From Bolinopsis microptera (taxonomy: Eukaryota; Ctenophora; Tentaculata; Lobata; Bolinopsidae): a stretch of DNA of 64,000 nucleotides. Where the stretch lies: assembly GCF_026151205.1 (NCBI RefSeq), contig NC_087073.1, positions 2,964,501 to 3,028,500 on the forward strand. Reading direction: 5' to 3'. The translations under genes and the position numbers were made by a program. Below, piece after piece: positions 35,427 to 47,249 of this stretch; the stretch's first letter is position 1, and each line of letters begins with the position of its first letter. The notes below the pieces were generated by a model. It was not told the DNA's origin, did no database searches, and was given only the letters and a program-made list of their open reading frames with translations.

Positions 35427-35946
35427 ATATTTTACCAAAACCCATAATCATGGGTAGAGTGGACCGCTGCCAGTGTCTCTCTTTCCCAAACAAAAGGAAA
35501 TGATATTAATTTGATTGACCGTTCTCAAATGCAAAATGATACCGAGAATGAAATCGGTCGCTCGCTTTTCCCATTCATTTACAATTGTAATAGATTAAGA
35601 AGAACTACCCAAAGGCAGCTGTACTCGGCAATGAAGATTCAATAAACTTCAGCTTGTTCAATAAGTAATAACTACCACCCTTGTCCCTTACCCCGAAATA
35701 CTAGGTATCTACCCGAACGCAACCCAAAAATATTTTTACAGCATCTGATTGATGTAATCAATCGAAACTTATTTATACAATTCGTAAGCCGTGACTGAAT
35801 GGGAAAAGCGAGCGACCGATTTCATTCTCGGTATCATTTTGCATTTGAGAACGGTCAATCAAATTAATATCATTTCCTTTTGTTTGGGAAAGAGAGACAC
35901 TGGCAGCGGTCCACTCTACCCATGATTATGGGTTTTGGTAAAATAT
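35427..35946. mobile_element. Foldback element, about 150-bp TIRs
   Basis: ATATTTTACCAAAACCCATA at 35427 is complementary to the end at 35946. The arms (about 35427-35582 and 35792-35946) are nearly identical and include TAGAGTGGACCGCTGCC and GAAATCGGTCGCTCGC. TA dinucleotides at both ends allow a TA target. The spacer of about 210 bp has no ORF. Confidence 0.88.
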
Positions 35947-35947
35947 A

Positions 35948-36594
35948 GTCTATGTAATAAGCGCCATGAGTTGGCACAGAATTTTTTGTCTCTGATTTTG
36001 ATAAATTTGGTACCAAAAGTTGCCGTTATAACTGTGAATAATGAAAATTCACCGTGTAGCACGATTCGTTGAGATGTATGTGGGCCTCCTGTGCATTGCA
36101 AAAGTGTAATATGGACGAAAAATGGTTAATTTATTGCTTAAAATGCCTATAACTCCTAAAATATTGAATATTTTGAAATAATTCTTACAGAATCGTAATA
36201 AGTTTAATCAGACGCAACTTTTGATACCAAAATTATAATATTTAAAGCACCAAATTTTTCGAAAATTCTTTCAAAATTTTACACAGATTAAAAAATTCCT
36301 TTAAATCTTAAAACATTAGTACTAAAAGTTTTGTCTTGATGAGCTGATTACGATACCATAATAACTATGTGATAATAATTCAAAATGTGAAAGTTATAGG
36401 CCAAAAACTAAAAATTTGCGCGAAAAAAGCACGCGCGGCGAACACAGAACAGACGCCGTGTAGTATTTTTTCCGAAAATTGCTACACGGTGGATTTATTT
36501 TATTCACATTTTAGACAACTTTTGGTACCCAATTTATCGTAATCGGAGAAAAAAAGTTCTGTGCTCGCGCTTGGCGCTAGCTTATTACACTGAC
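35948..36594. mobile_element. Second foldback element, about 110-bp TIRs
   Basis: The left arm (TGTAATAAGCGCCATGAG..., through GGTACCAAAAGTTG, to CACCGTGTAGCA near 36061) is complementary to the right arm (from TGCTACACGGTGGATT at about 36480 to CTTATTACAC at about 36590). The arms are more diverged than those of the neighbour at 35427-35946, so this is probably the older of the two. Confidence 0.75.
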
Positions 36595-36599
36595 TAATA

Positions 36600-37738
36600 A
36601 CTTAAGGGACAGGAGTACAATCAACCCTCCGGACACTTTCTCCTCTCACTTTTAGCGAATAGATGTCGAAATTCCTTTCCACTTTCTCAAATTCTAGAAA
36701 ATGTTACTGTTCTAGAACATTTCCACCTGGCTAAACTTTGCAAATATTTAAGCCACTCATGCTTGAAAGCCATTGTGGGGATCGTGATCAGGCTGTTACT
36801 ACTTTGGACCAACAATTAGTATCGTCTGGTTGGTACGTGTGTTCTCTGTCCTTTGTTGTTGTTTTAACCGCTACTTTCAGAAATTGCATGGAATGCAAAC
36901 CTTCTTAGACTAAGGTAATGGAGTTGGTACTCATCAGGTCTCTAAGAAAGCCAACAGTGTGCTGATATGCACTGTCATATGTACTTCCTAGAAGCAGCAC
37001 ACGGCCCATTTCGGACTTGCACGAGTTATAATTATTAATGGAGTTGGATGCACGTCAAGAAAAGCCGCCAAATCGAGTTGGAGGTTCTACAGAAGTACAG
37101 AAGAGTTATCTAACTCTCAAATTGCTCTTCCACCCTCAGACATTGATCTGCCACCCACCGAATCAAAGGACTCATCTTCTTGGATTTAAGACTCACTGAC
37201 CCTATTATTTAAAGAGAAATATGTAGACTTACGGACAGATAGATAGACATTTTGAGACATTTTGAGATCGGTTTTTGGGGGATGTCCTCACGGGTCTTAA
37301 TAAGCCTTCAGCTATTTAGACCAGGTCCCGACTGTACTAGTCCCTAAATTATTTTAGTCCTTAAATTATTTCAGTCCTTAAATTATTTTATTCACATTTA
37401 TTGTTGTTACTAAATGTGTTTCTTTCTTAGCCAACAAGCCTACAGCTATTGAGCTTTTAGATACCTTTAGTATTCATTTATAGGATTGTATGAGTGTATA
37501 ACGATTTATTTTTTATGTATAAATCGTCTTCTTTTTATTTATATGGTCATGTGTTGCAGGTTGTAAGCTGATATTGATATATGTTTTAATTGTATAGGAG
37601 CTCTCGTCTCTTACGTTGGAAGAGAGCTGCCTGCGGGCCTGTGAGTGCCTTGTAACATCACGTGATCTCAGATCACATCACGTGATTCCGTGGCGTTACT
37701 TGACACGCGCGGCGCAGTCCTTTTCGGGGGTAAGAGAA
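36600..37738. other. Intergenic, nothing recognised
   Basis: Short repeats such as TCCTTAAATTATTT (about 37340-37390) and small ORFs only. The target site of the LINE insertion lies at its right end. Confidence 0.4.
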
Positions 37739-37749
37739 GAGGGAGTCCT

Positions 37750-40700
37750 TTTTTTTTTTTTTTTTGTCGCGACACCCACTGACCACCGTCATATAGAGGT
37801 GGCGACCCTCCACTTGGGGAGCGTCCTACTGGAGTCCATCCATTTGCATTAAGCCCCTTCCCTGAGGGCCACTGGATGATAATACCTGTTAGGGTATCAG
37901 CCGAATCGGGGTTGCACCTCCGGAGATTTACTAACTTGGTCCCTAGAGAAGTTCTGGGTGGTTACCCTGGCCGCTCAACACCATGAAAGGATGACGCCCG
38001 TGCTGAGTAATGCTGGCTCTTGAGACTTGGTGAGGCATAGTTTGCTAATGGCGGTTGCTGGTGTGTTAACGTTTAGGTAATGTGATGGGTGGCGGGGAAC
38101 TGTAACTTGTGGTGGCTGAGCTAAAAACAGTGGGTATGGTCAGCTGTATATATATCAGCGCGCGCATCACAAATGCTGTCAATTTTGGGTTTGAATGCGC
38201 TTGGCTCTCTGCGCGCGATCTACTAGCGTGTGGTTAATACATGTGTTCGCTGGGGTTGGGTACGTCTATAGGGCTGAATTGAGGATACCCTTGAAGCTAT
38301 GTAAGTGTCGAAATGAGTTACGTGGGGAAGTAGTCGGATTTTGTTCTGCCTGTCTTGTTAATGTATTGTACCAATTTTTCAGGGCCAAAATTGCTTAAAA
38401 TGTCCGAGAGTGAAATGTATGGGACTCCGAAAGTACATATCCTTACCATTGCAAAGGCCGGGCATTCGCTGATGAAGTGTTGAGCTGTTTCCCTTGCGGA
38501 GCCGCAGCGGGTGCAGAGGGGAGAGGAGGTGTGGTCGCGTTTGCTTAGATTATTCTTGAGCCAGTTCTGTCCGGAGCACATGTGTGTCGCCAGTCTGAGG
38601 TGGTTCTTTTCCCTGCAGGCTAATCTGCTGATGCCGTATCTATTAATATAGCTCTCTATCGGAGTCTTGGATTCCTCCTTCATCCCGTGGTTTTTTAGCT
38701 GGAGGAGGGTTTCGTTTTTCGCTTTATTGAGTAGATCGGAGATCACGTTACTCCAGCTGATACAGAGAAAGGGTTCAGGGCCAATTGGAGGTTGGCTAGC
38801 TCCTAGCTTAGCAAGCTTGTCGGCTCTCTCGTTGCCAACTACACCTGTATGCGCTGGCACTTTATATAAGAATATATGGTTCTGTTTACTTAGTTCAATA
38901 AGGATACGTGCTGTATCGATGGTGAGTTTGGAGGTTGACTGGCCTTTTTTTAATTGAAGAAGGGAGCTTAGCGAGTCTGAATAAAAGTTTATTACCTGGT
39001 TGGTTGTGTTTGCTTCATTTAGGATTTCTGCTGCTCTGTAGATTGCAAACATTTCGCTCTGGTTAATAGTAGCATGTCTTCCCAGGCTGATGGATTGTTC
39101 AACTATCGTCCTGCCATTCCTGTTCATTGTGAAGCCAGCTCCAGTGAGTTGTGTCGAGCTTTTGAGCGATCCGTCCGTGTAGATTTTAAGTGTTGAGTCT
39201 AGAGGAGGATCCTGTGGTAACTTAAGTAAGACTGTGTACCCAGTATTATTGAAATAGGTAGCAGTTGTGCGATCTAACAATGGTAGTTGGTTGGAGATAC
39301 CTAATTTACTGGTTTCTTGGTCTAGGTATTTAGCATGTGAAATGATTTTGCTGGACAGTGAGTATTGGCCGATCCAGTTATTCTCTATTTTTAGTCTGAT
39401 AGTTGTTTTAGACGCATTAAATTTGAGATGGACGTCGATAGGCATAAGGCCAGATAAAACATCTAATGTTAGATTTGGTGATTTCTGAAGGCCTCCAGTT
39501 ATGTAGAGGGTCACCATTTTTTGAATAGTGCAGAGTAATTTCCTTAGATTAGCGTTCTCGCTCAGTCTGTGGATCCAAACGAAGCAGGCGTAACTGATGG
39601 TGGGAAGTATGACTTGTTTGTATATCCATCTTATCCTCCCTGGAGAGAGGCCCCAGGTTTTGGCGGTGAAGTTCCTAGTCATGTGTAGGAGTTTGGTGGC
39701 TTGTTGGCATTTGAGTTTAATGTGAGTGTCCCATCGCAGATGTTTGTCGAATGTTACACCAAGATATTTCACTTCGTCTGAGAAGTTCAGTACCTCGCCA
39801 TCCAAATAGATGGGTTTCATTTTGAATTTCTTTTTTAGTCCCGAGAAAACAATAACTTTGGTCTTAATTGTGCTGAGTTTAACCCCGTTATCAGTGCACC
39901 ATTTGCTGATAATTTTGAGGTATCTGATCGCTATATCTCTCATTGTGGCGCTCAGGTCGAATCCCGGTACTAGAATTGCAAGGTCGTCCGCAAATGCCTG
40001 CAGAAAGTCAGGATCAAGTTGGTCCATAGAGAGAAGCGTGTTGAGTGTTAAGTTCCATAGTAGTGGGGACAAAATACCGCCCTGTGGACAGCCCTTTGAG
40101 ATCTTCTTGGTGATGGATATGCCATGTAACGTGAGGATAATAGATCTATCAATGAGCATTTCTTTGATCCAGAGTGCAATCATGGGTGGTATTTTAGCTT
40201 GGATCATTGCGTTGTGAATCGAGCTGAACTTAATATTGTCGAAGGCTCCCTCTACGTCGAGAAAAACCCCTAGACCATATTGTCCATTCTGAATAGCGTC
40301 TTCTATTTTCCTCGTGAGTCTGTGTATCGCAGCCTCAGTGCTTTTTCTTTTCCTAAATCCGAACTGGTTTTTTGTGAGTCTTTTATCTACGCCTGTATTT
40401 CTTTCAAGGTAATCAAGTATGATTCTTTCCATGAGTTTCTGCAGGTTTGACGTGAGGCTTATTATCCTAAAAGCTCTTGGATTGGAGTAGTCGTCCTTCC
40501 CCTCCTTGGGTATAATGATGCCTTTGCATGTTTTCCAGCTAACTGGGCAGTAGGTGTATGTCATGCATTGTTTGTAGATGTGTTGCAGGGGGTGTTTGAT
40601 CAGATCCCACGCTGCTATCACCATTTTATTTCTTATATTGTCCATTCCTGGAGCTTTATTTAGTGGCAGTGATTTTAGGACTCTGTCCATTCTTGTTCTC
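37750..40700 (-). mobile_element. LINE with RT and RNase H, 5'-truncated, recent insertion
   Basis: Minus-strand LINE ending in poly(A) (a T run at 37750-37765) with a 3' UTR of about 550 bp. A perfect 11-bp target duplication, GAGGGAGTCCT, flanks it at 37739-37749 and 40701-40711. The 5' end is truncated, so the AP endonuclease and any ORF1 are absent. RNase H after RT points to the I/Loa/R1-like group (inference). Intact ORF plus perfect target duplication imply a young copy. Confidence 0.93.
38318..40690 (-). CDS. Reverse transcriptase-RNase H ORF of the LINE (5'-truncated)
   Basis: The ORF of 790 residues is open from ATG (40690) to stop without a break. RT motifs in order: LNKAPGMDNI (palm entry), QFGFRKRKSTEAAIHRL, FLDVEGAFDNI (first catalytic Asp), GCPQGGILSPLLWNL, and FADDLAIL (catalytic Asp pair). 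RNase H follows: YTDGSL, SEMFAIYRA, FYSDSLSSL and HTGVVGNERADKLA supply the D-E-D-D set. A zinc knuckle CTRCGSARETAQHFISEC lies near the C-terminus. The start methionine is internal to the original ORF2, because the endonuclease and early RT are lost by 5' truncation. It is unlikely to be made as a useful protein. Confidence 0.92.
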   Translation of the reverse strand: MDRVLKSLPLNKAPGMDNIRNKMVIAAWDLIKHPLQHIYKQCMTYTYCPVSWKTCKGIIIPKEGKDDYSNPRAFRIISLTSNLQKLMERIILDYLERNTGVDKRLTKNQFGFRKRKSTEAAIHRLTRKIEDAIQNGQYGLGVFLDVEGAFDNIKFSSIHNAMIQAKIPPMIALWIKEMLIDRSIILTLHGISITKKISKGCPQGGILSPLLWNLTLNTLLSMDQLDPDFLQAFADDLAILVPGFDLSATMRDIAIRYLKIISKWCTDNGVKLSTIKTKVIVFSGLKKKFKMKPIYLDGEVLNFSDEVKYLGVTFDKHLRWDTHIKLKCQQATKLLHMTRNFTAKTWGLSPGRIRWIYKQVILPTISYACFVWIHRLSENANLRKLLCTIQKMVTLYITGGLQKSPNLTLDVLSGLMPIDVHLKFNASKTTIRLKIENNWIGQYSLSSKIISHAKYLDQETSKLGISNQLPLLDRTTATYFNNTGYTVLLKLPQDPPLDSTLKIYTDGSLKSSTQLTGAGFTMNRNGRTIVEQSISLGRHATINQSEMFAIYRAAEILNEANTTNQVINFYSDSLSSLLQLKKGQSTSKLTIDTARILIELSKQNHIFLYKVPAHTGVVGNERADKLAKLGASQPPIGPEPFLCISWSNVISDLLNKAKNETLLQLKNHGMKEESKTPIESYINRYGISRLACREKNHLRLATHMCSGQNWLKNNLSKRDHTSSPLCTRCGSARETAQHFISECPAFAMVRICTFGVPYISLSDILSNFGPEKLVQYINKTGRTKSDYFPT

Positions 40701-41060
40701 GAGGGAGTCCTGTTCTCTCGTGAAGTTTTTCGAAGTCCTTTCTTAACAAGTTTTGTAGATTTATATTTTTATCAGTTCATCTGTTATTATTTCAATCGTA
40801 TTCGTTGTTCCCTGTTCTCAAGAAATATAGAAGCTACACTCTATATCCAAATTTAACTAGATTGACCTACTGTTAATCTAGTTCCATAACGTCTGCAAAT
40901 TCTGAATTCGTCATATAAGAAGTCGCCTCTGTGACCGTATTCGACCAGTGTGACCACTTTCCACTTAAAGACCCTTTTTCCACTCTACAACAATAAAGGT
41001 GAAGCTCTGAGTTTTGAGTTTTGACTGATGATCACGCGTGTTAAAGGATATATACTAGCT

Positions 41061-41195
41061 GGGTACGGTAAATCTGGGTACGGTAAATCTGGGTACGGTA
41101 AATCTGGGTACAGTAAATCTGAGTGCGGTAAATCTGGATACGGTAAAACTGGGTGCAGTAAATCTGGGTACAGTAAATCTGAGTACGGTAAATCT
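41061..41195 (+). repeat. 15-bp tandem repeat, nine units
   Basis: Nine units of GGGTACGGTAAATCT with variants (GAGTGCGG, GGGTACAG). The period is a multiple of three, so both strands give pentapeptide-repeat ORFs (GYGKS on plus), but no start context or other coding signal supports a gene. Confidence 0.95.
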
Positions 41196-41685
41196 GGGCA
41201 TAACGCCATAACTGATGAGCAGTTAACGAAACTCCGCCCCCTCGAGATTAAAACACAAAATCTTAAAAGCAGTTTGCGATAATAACTGATACAAACTATT
41301 TATATCGACTGGTTATTAACAAAAGGCTCTTTAGAGCGACAAATTATTCCATTGAAACTAAGAGTTGCAATCTTGAGAGAGTTATATTTGATAGATAAGT
41401 CAAGCTCCGAGCTTCAACGAGTGATGAGTTATTTTGTGTACAAACGACACAGTCGTAAAATATAAATACACGTATAAAGTTTGACACATTATAGTTATAC
41501 TAAAGTTCGACAAGTCCTGAAGTTTTACTCTGTCGGACTACAGTGTAATAAACGGATTAAACGGATTAATTGATTAAACGTTAATTGGTCAAGAGAAGCC
41601 ATAACACTCCTGGCTTGACAATACAAGAATGAAATCATAACATAGAAATAAGATACGAAAACCGTGAAGAAACAAATAACATAAT

Positions 41686-42294
41686 TTAAGCTAAGTCTCT
41701 CGGGAAACGAAGTGCATCTATATCAACTAAGAATTTAGCAATCTCTTTTAAAAGCTTTGGTTGAGTGAATATGAGATCCATTCCCTCGAAGAGGTTGGTT
41801 TTAGCTTCAGGGCTAAGGCAGTCCCTGTTGTCTTGGTAGAGGGGGCAGGTTCTAAGCACATGAACCTCATCTTCAATTATGGGATCAAAGAAGGGTAACT
41901 CTGCCATGTACTCCAGAGTGTTCTTGTCCTTAGTGGAACATGTAGGACAGATACGATTTAGGATGTTGTTTCTTCTGACTTGTCCATGGCGTCCCGTTTC
42001 AATTTTTAGGCGGTGAGAGCTAGTCCTTATTTGGGCTAGTCTTTTTGACTGGTTATATGGAAGATAGAGAGAGAGGTATTTTTCACAACCAAAACTTGAT
42101 TTAATCGAATTGTAAAATCCAAGTTTTCTGTTGAGCTGTCTCTCTTCATCCCATTGCGTTCTAAAGCAAGAACGGAGAACATCTCGTTTCTGAATGATAT
42201 ATATGACAAATAGACAGTAGTTCGATAAAATAGATAAAAGAACTACATTCAGAGTAGGCTGATCAACAACCATCAGAGCAACCTTTGAAATCAC
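41686..42294 (-). mobile_element. LINE fragment, C-terminal end of ORF2
   Basis: About 200 residues in one frame. RTSSHRLKIETGRHG, CPTCSTKDKN and IEDEVHVLRTCPLYQDNRD are the conserved end of many non-LTR reverse-transcriptase proteins, with the C-x2-C...H-x4-C knuckle. The RT palm is absent, so it is a 5'-truncated 3' end. Confidence 0.75.
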
Positions 42295-44726
42295 TTAACT
42301 TTAAATATTTACCATTAAAATCAAAATCAGTATTAAATGTACACAGAACGGTCGAAATCTAATTACCACCTTTTAACTGCCAGCTAAGTCAAAAAACAAA
42401 TAATTTGAGGACAACATGACACCCCAAAACTTTGAACATAACACGAGGAAATATGGACAGAACTGAACAAGAGCAAAAACCACACTCAAAGACTGAGGAA
42501 TCAGGAGGACTTTGTATCACAGGAACCAACTATTTAGCTATCATCGCTCAAAGTCAATATCGGTTTTGTATCGACGCTACAAACTTTGATTTTCTGACTT
42601 TAAAGCTGACTTTATAAACCAGGGAATTAATTTTACCTTCCTAACATTAAATCGTTGATTTTAATTATATATCACTTTTTTTCATAACATTCCAGTACAT
42701 TGTGCAGAAAGTTGGAGATTACAAATTTTGGAACATGTAGGAATTTTGACCTGATATCGTTTTCCAAGCTCTTCCACCAAAACATACAAACGGTCTCTTT
42801 GATATTATTCTAGATACCGTCAAAGTCGACCTTATTGTTTAATAGTAAAAACAGTTTCTAGAAACCACTTTGTAAAGTTCCACAGTTGATTCATATCATG
42901 TTTGTTGATCTTCGCCATCGGCTTGGGTTTGATTCGCAGTCGCCCTTAGATAAGGTCAGACATCTGGCTTAAAAATGAAGATTTTTAGATATAAACTCAA
43001 AATAAACAAGGCCCCCAATTTTCCTCCTGGGGAGATAACAAAGAATCGATGATAGGAGTATTTTTCAAAAAGCCGGATGTGGCTATCTCTTTTACTTAAT
43101 CGATTACGTGACACGTTACGTACCGTCTAGCTGGGATCTTAGAGTCCTGGCCTCACCCTCTTTTATACAAGCTGAGGAGTTCAAACACCTAACTGTAACC
43201 AATAACTATTAACCATGCTATGTAGCCAAGTTCGGCCAATGTTAACTTTGGTCGAGGTGACTAGGTGAGTTCGTGCTGGTGAGAGATGGTTCGCAATTTA
43301 CAAAGGCCAAATTTAAAATATAAATAACGGTGTTCAATATTATCCGGTATTGAAAAGATTTATCTGCGTTCTGTAATTGAATTGCATTGAACTGCATTCT
43401 GTAAAACATGACAGGCATTGGGAAATTTCTGCATAAAAATATAGCAGACAGCAGCACCGATTAACAATCGAGCCAAATTTAGAAATGCTCCTGCCAGATT
43501 AATAATTTTCCCTGATTCTTATCTCACAACTTAACTGAAGCTATAGATAAGCCTGTTCGGTTTCCGTTGTTATAATTTGATTCTTAGTAGTTTTTAGTAG
43601 TTTTTCCCAGATAATATTCTGTTTTCTATTCTCTCTCGAGGTATTGTAAATATCGAGGTATTATAAATATCGATTGCTTGCAATAAAGTTACTAGGGACT
43701 GCCTTGTTGGCTAACGTAGAGTAACAGGATCATTTTTAAGTCTTAAACTTAGGACGGTGAAATGTCGTTGATATGTCCGTAAGACGCTCTCATAATCGCT
43801 GTTTTCGTTTTGCTACGACAGAGTAAGTTGGTCTTACGCCGCCGTTATAGTTTCATTTTTGATCTGAAGCACAGTTCTGGAATCTGGAAGATCTTGCGTA
43901 TTGATTTTAACTGATTTTAACTGATGATATCAGTTGACAGTTCACTAGATATCAGTTCGCTAGATAAGTTTTTAGCACTGCTCACTTCATATTTAAATTT
44001 TGTGCAATGGGAAGGCAGCCGACGTTTAATCTAGAGCGGAATTTGTAAAATCAGGACATATTCCTGGGTGCATTTAATCTTAGTAACTCCTAATCATTAT
44101 TTGATACGATTAAATGTTTTAAAACTTAGTCTTATTAAATATTAATGAACGGATATTAATTAACCATACGGCATTATTTTAACTTCGATTACCTTGGTCG
44201 GTAATATTATGGTGGGGGGGGGGGGGGGTCTAATTTGCTCCTTTTCGGGCCAAAGAACCATATTTATAACAGTCCATATTTTTACCCCACATAATTTAAT
44301 TTGGTGCTCAACCTAATGAGCGGTTGTAATTATTACCTAATTCCATTATTTCCGATTTCGAATACACTTATGAAATAACTTATCAAAGATAAGTAGTTTA
44401 ATGAGGTCTTTTGTGTGTAGTAACCATTTTATCTTCATATCATTAATCCTAATCTGATTGAACATGTTTTGTATTAGGATGCTGGCAGTTCATCACTGCT
44501 GGCAAATCCTTATCTTTTGTACCTTTAGTTACTGCTATAAACGAACTTTATAGCAAAAAGATAGTTTTACAAATCTTTACTTTAAACTTTTACTTCATCA
44601 ACTGGTTTGAGTAGCCCCAAAACGTATTAGTTTCATTCAAAAGTGGTGTTTATTGAACAGACGGTATATCATTGTGTTTCATTTCATATTTGCTATATTT
44701 TATTTTTATATACGTCTTTAAACGAG
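42295..44726. other. Intergenic, no gene recognised
   Basis: AT-rich DNA with scattered short ORFs lacking domains. A 15-bp G run lies at 44214-44228. Small duplications occur near 43590 (TAGTAGTTTT) and 43640 (GAGGTATTGTAAATATC). The promoter of the MFS gene should be at its right end. Confidence 0.5.
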
Positions 44727-46319
44727 ATGAAGGATGAATATGAAGTCATACTTGGTGGAGATGATATATTAGACGATACAGGAGGAAAGAAGGAACGGAA
44801 ATCTTGGACGAGAATCGATAAGCTCGTGTTGATGTTTTGTGCCCTGTGCGATTTTGCAGATGGAACAGAAGTAGATCTACCTGGTTTGTACAACGTTTAA
44901 AGTTTTAACTTACAATTGAGGCAAACAACCGAAGAACTAATAGCATCCCTCATTCCTAGCCTGTCTAATACAAGTGTAGATAGTAGAAGCCTGATAAACA
45001 TCCGTCATCTCCTCAGGAATAATGACACAGCAAGTTTCGTGTGACATTGAACTGTCTCCATGGAAGGAAGGATTACTGCAATGTAGTTTATACATCGCAT
45101 TAGTAATTTCAACTTTCGTTGCCGGAACACTGTCAATAAGGTAAGGTCGAAAATTGCTGTGTATAGGCTATACTATAATACTAATAGCCCGATGATTCTG
45201 ATTGTAACTGTTTATCTGCTAATAGGTACAGAAATTCAAAATGTTTAGGTTATACAATTTCATCTCAGGTTTGGAAGACGGAAGTTGATTATAATCTCGC
45301 TTTACCTGAGTGCAATGAGTACAATAGTCTGTGCTATAGTCGCAGACTTTAATACTCTCCTTCTTTCCCGAATACTCCTTGGCTTTTGTCTTGGACTGAG
45401 ACACACCTTGCTTTATGTTTGGGTCGCTGAGATGGTTTCCAGTCAACAGATTCTATCTAAGATTTTGATGGTAGAGTCCATAGTGTTCTATGCGGGGGAA
45501 ATCTGGTCGTCGGTGTTGGGGTTCCTCCTGCTTGACCTGATTGGATGGAGAATGTTCCTTCTTTGTGGGTCATTACCCATACTCATTCCACCAATCTTCA
45601 TGCTTCACTGCTGTTTCACAGAGAAAGTAGGCCCACAGATAAAACACAGTGATGAGAAAGAAACAGTGACCGTCCCTAACTTTGTTGGCCGAACCACCAA
45701 ACTAGGGTTGCTCATTGCTTGTATTACTTTTAATGGCTGGCTTACCACCCTCCTCGTTCCAGCCCTGATCAAAATGTTTAATATCAAGGAATCAGGATCT
45801 AACAGTGATTGCTCTGTGACCATGACTCGAGGGCCGGAACTCTTGTTACTGGGACTCGTTAACTTCGCAGCCATACCCTCTACACTGCTCACCCACTGTA
45901 TTAAAGGAAAGATAGGATTTCGTAAACTACAGGGTGTAATTGCCTTGATATACATAGGAAATTTTGCACTTATGCTCACACAAGAAAGCCTGGTGGTAGC
46001 GATTTTAACCAACTTCATAGCTAAGTTTGTGTACGGGATCACTGCCTTGAACATATGTTACGTACTCTACGACGTGAACTACTTTGGAACAAAAGACTTT
46101 GCTCTAGGTAGTAGCACGGCCTCCTCATTAGGCATGATAGGAGGGATGACCGGGTCGGCAATGGTCGCTTTTGCTCCCACATCGTCCGTTATAATCACTG
46201 CTGTGGTGCTCTCTGCTGTTCAGATAATGGTCCTTTTCTCTTTGACAGAGGTGCAAGAAGAGGAGATGGGAAAGGTGCAAGAAGAGGAGATGGGAAAGGG
46301 CGCACAAACTGGAAAGTGA
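44727..46319 (+). CDS. MFS transporter, SV2/SVOP/SLC22-like
   Basis: Three exons, 44727-44883, 45017-45140 and 45269-46319, in phase (443 residues). The first donor is GTTTGT, weak but phase-consistent. An acidic cytoplasmic N-terminus (KDEYEVILGGDDILDDTGG) precedes TM1 (KLVLMFCALCDFADGTEVDL). The phrase LPGIMTQ...LSPWKEGLLQ matches the SV2/SLC22 start of TM2, and RFGRRK, the diagnostic MFS loop 2-3 motif, is assembled exactly across the second splice junction. Further hydrophobic segments cover the rest, with the central loop at FTEKVGPQIKHSDEKETV. The C-terminus has a duplicated VQEEEMGK. It is a membrane carrier for an organic substrate that cannot be named from sequence. 443 residues is short for the family, so a loop or helix may be reduced. 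Confidence 0.85.
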
Positions 46320-47136
46320 TCAGAACCTTTCAAATTTGAGTGTTTCAGTTAATTTACGTGTTTCATCAAGTTTATGTGTTTTACTTTTTTAAAGCTTCAG
46401 ATTTAATTTAGAAAAAAATGGAAACAAGTTCAAATTTAACGAGTTAAGTCAAAGTTAGAATACTGCGTAAAAAACCTCAATTGTAGTTTATACAGTATGA
46501 ACGGAAACGGCGAATTCCAGATCTATCTAGACTTTGTAATTAGTAATTCACTAATTGGTATTCGGGACAAAATACCAATTCCTACTGAATACCATATATT
46601 TGATGATTCGGCAACCCTAAGTCCTATCTTTTATCTTACCACACTATTATACTGCTAAATGTATGTCTGCCTAATGCCGTTGTTACAATTCGAACTTAAG
46701 TAATTTTCTCAATTTAGATTTATTTCATGGGTACCTTTTTGGGATTTCCCAGTGTCATGATCTTTCTTGTTCTATGACTATACCAGGTAGTAATTGTTGA
46801 CTCCAACTGTTTGACGATCCCGTTAAACAGATTTAGAAGTAACACCGACCAGAAACACTGCATACTCCTACAAGTTGCACATAGCAGGCCATGACCTCCC
46901 CTGGAAGTCCCTGTCTCTCCGTCTTTAACCCGACGGGGTTGCACCTTGTAGTCTCTCTTCAGCAGCAGGAGTTGGAGACATAGGGACGCGTTGTGAAAAC
47001 CACCGAAAGGTAGGCTTACAGTCGACGCTGATCAATCAGAAGAAAAACCCTAACCTATAATTATATTTAGATTTTAGACTGAGATGGGTCCATTTTACTG
47101 TTTTCCAACATAAACTCGCTGAGACGACGCCATCAA
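46320..47136. other. MFS gene 3' flank, no further gene
   Basis: AT-rich 3' UTR and spacer. A minus ORF at 46720-46944 has no recognised domain and is not called. Confidence 0.45.
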
Positions 47137-47246
47137 TGTCTGGTACGAATTATTGATCGTTCTTATCAGTTCTGAAGGATCGCTAAACAGTCTTGTTTAG
47201 CGATCCTTCAGAACTGATAAGAACAATCAATAATTCGTTCCAGACA
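47137..47246. repeat. Near-perfect hairpin, 53-bp stem and 4-nt loop
   Basis: Left arm 47137-47189, loop GTCT 47190-47193, right arm 47194-47246. The arms match at 51 of 53 positions; TGTCTGG at one end faces CCAGACA at the other. No ORF. Confidence 0.97.
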
Positions 47247-47249
47247 ATG

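Noticed and set aside
41028-41282. GYGKS-repeat protein
   Set aside because: Explained by a 15-bp minisatellite, with both strands open and no other coding evidence.
47137-47246. miRNA precursor
   Set aside because: The stem is too long and too perfect and the loop only 4 nt; other explanations fit better without small-RNA data.
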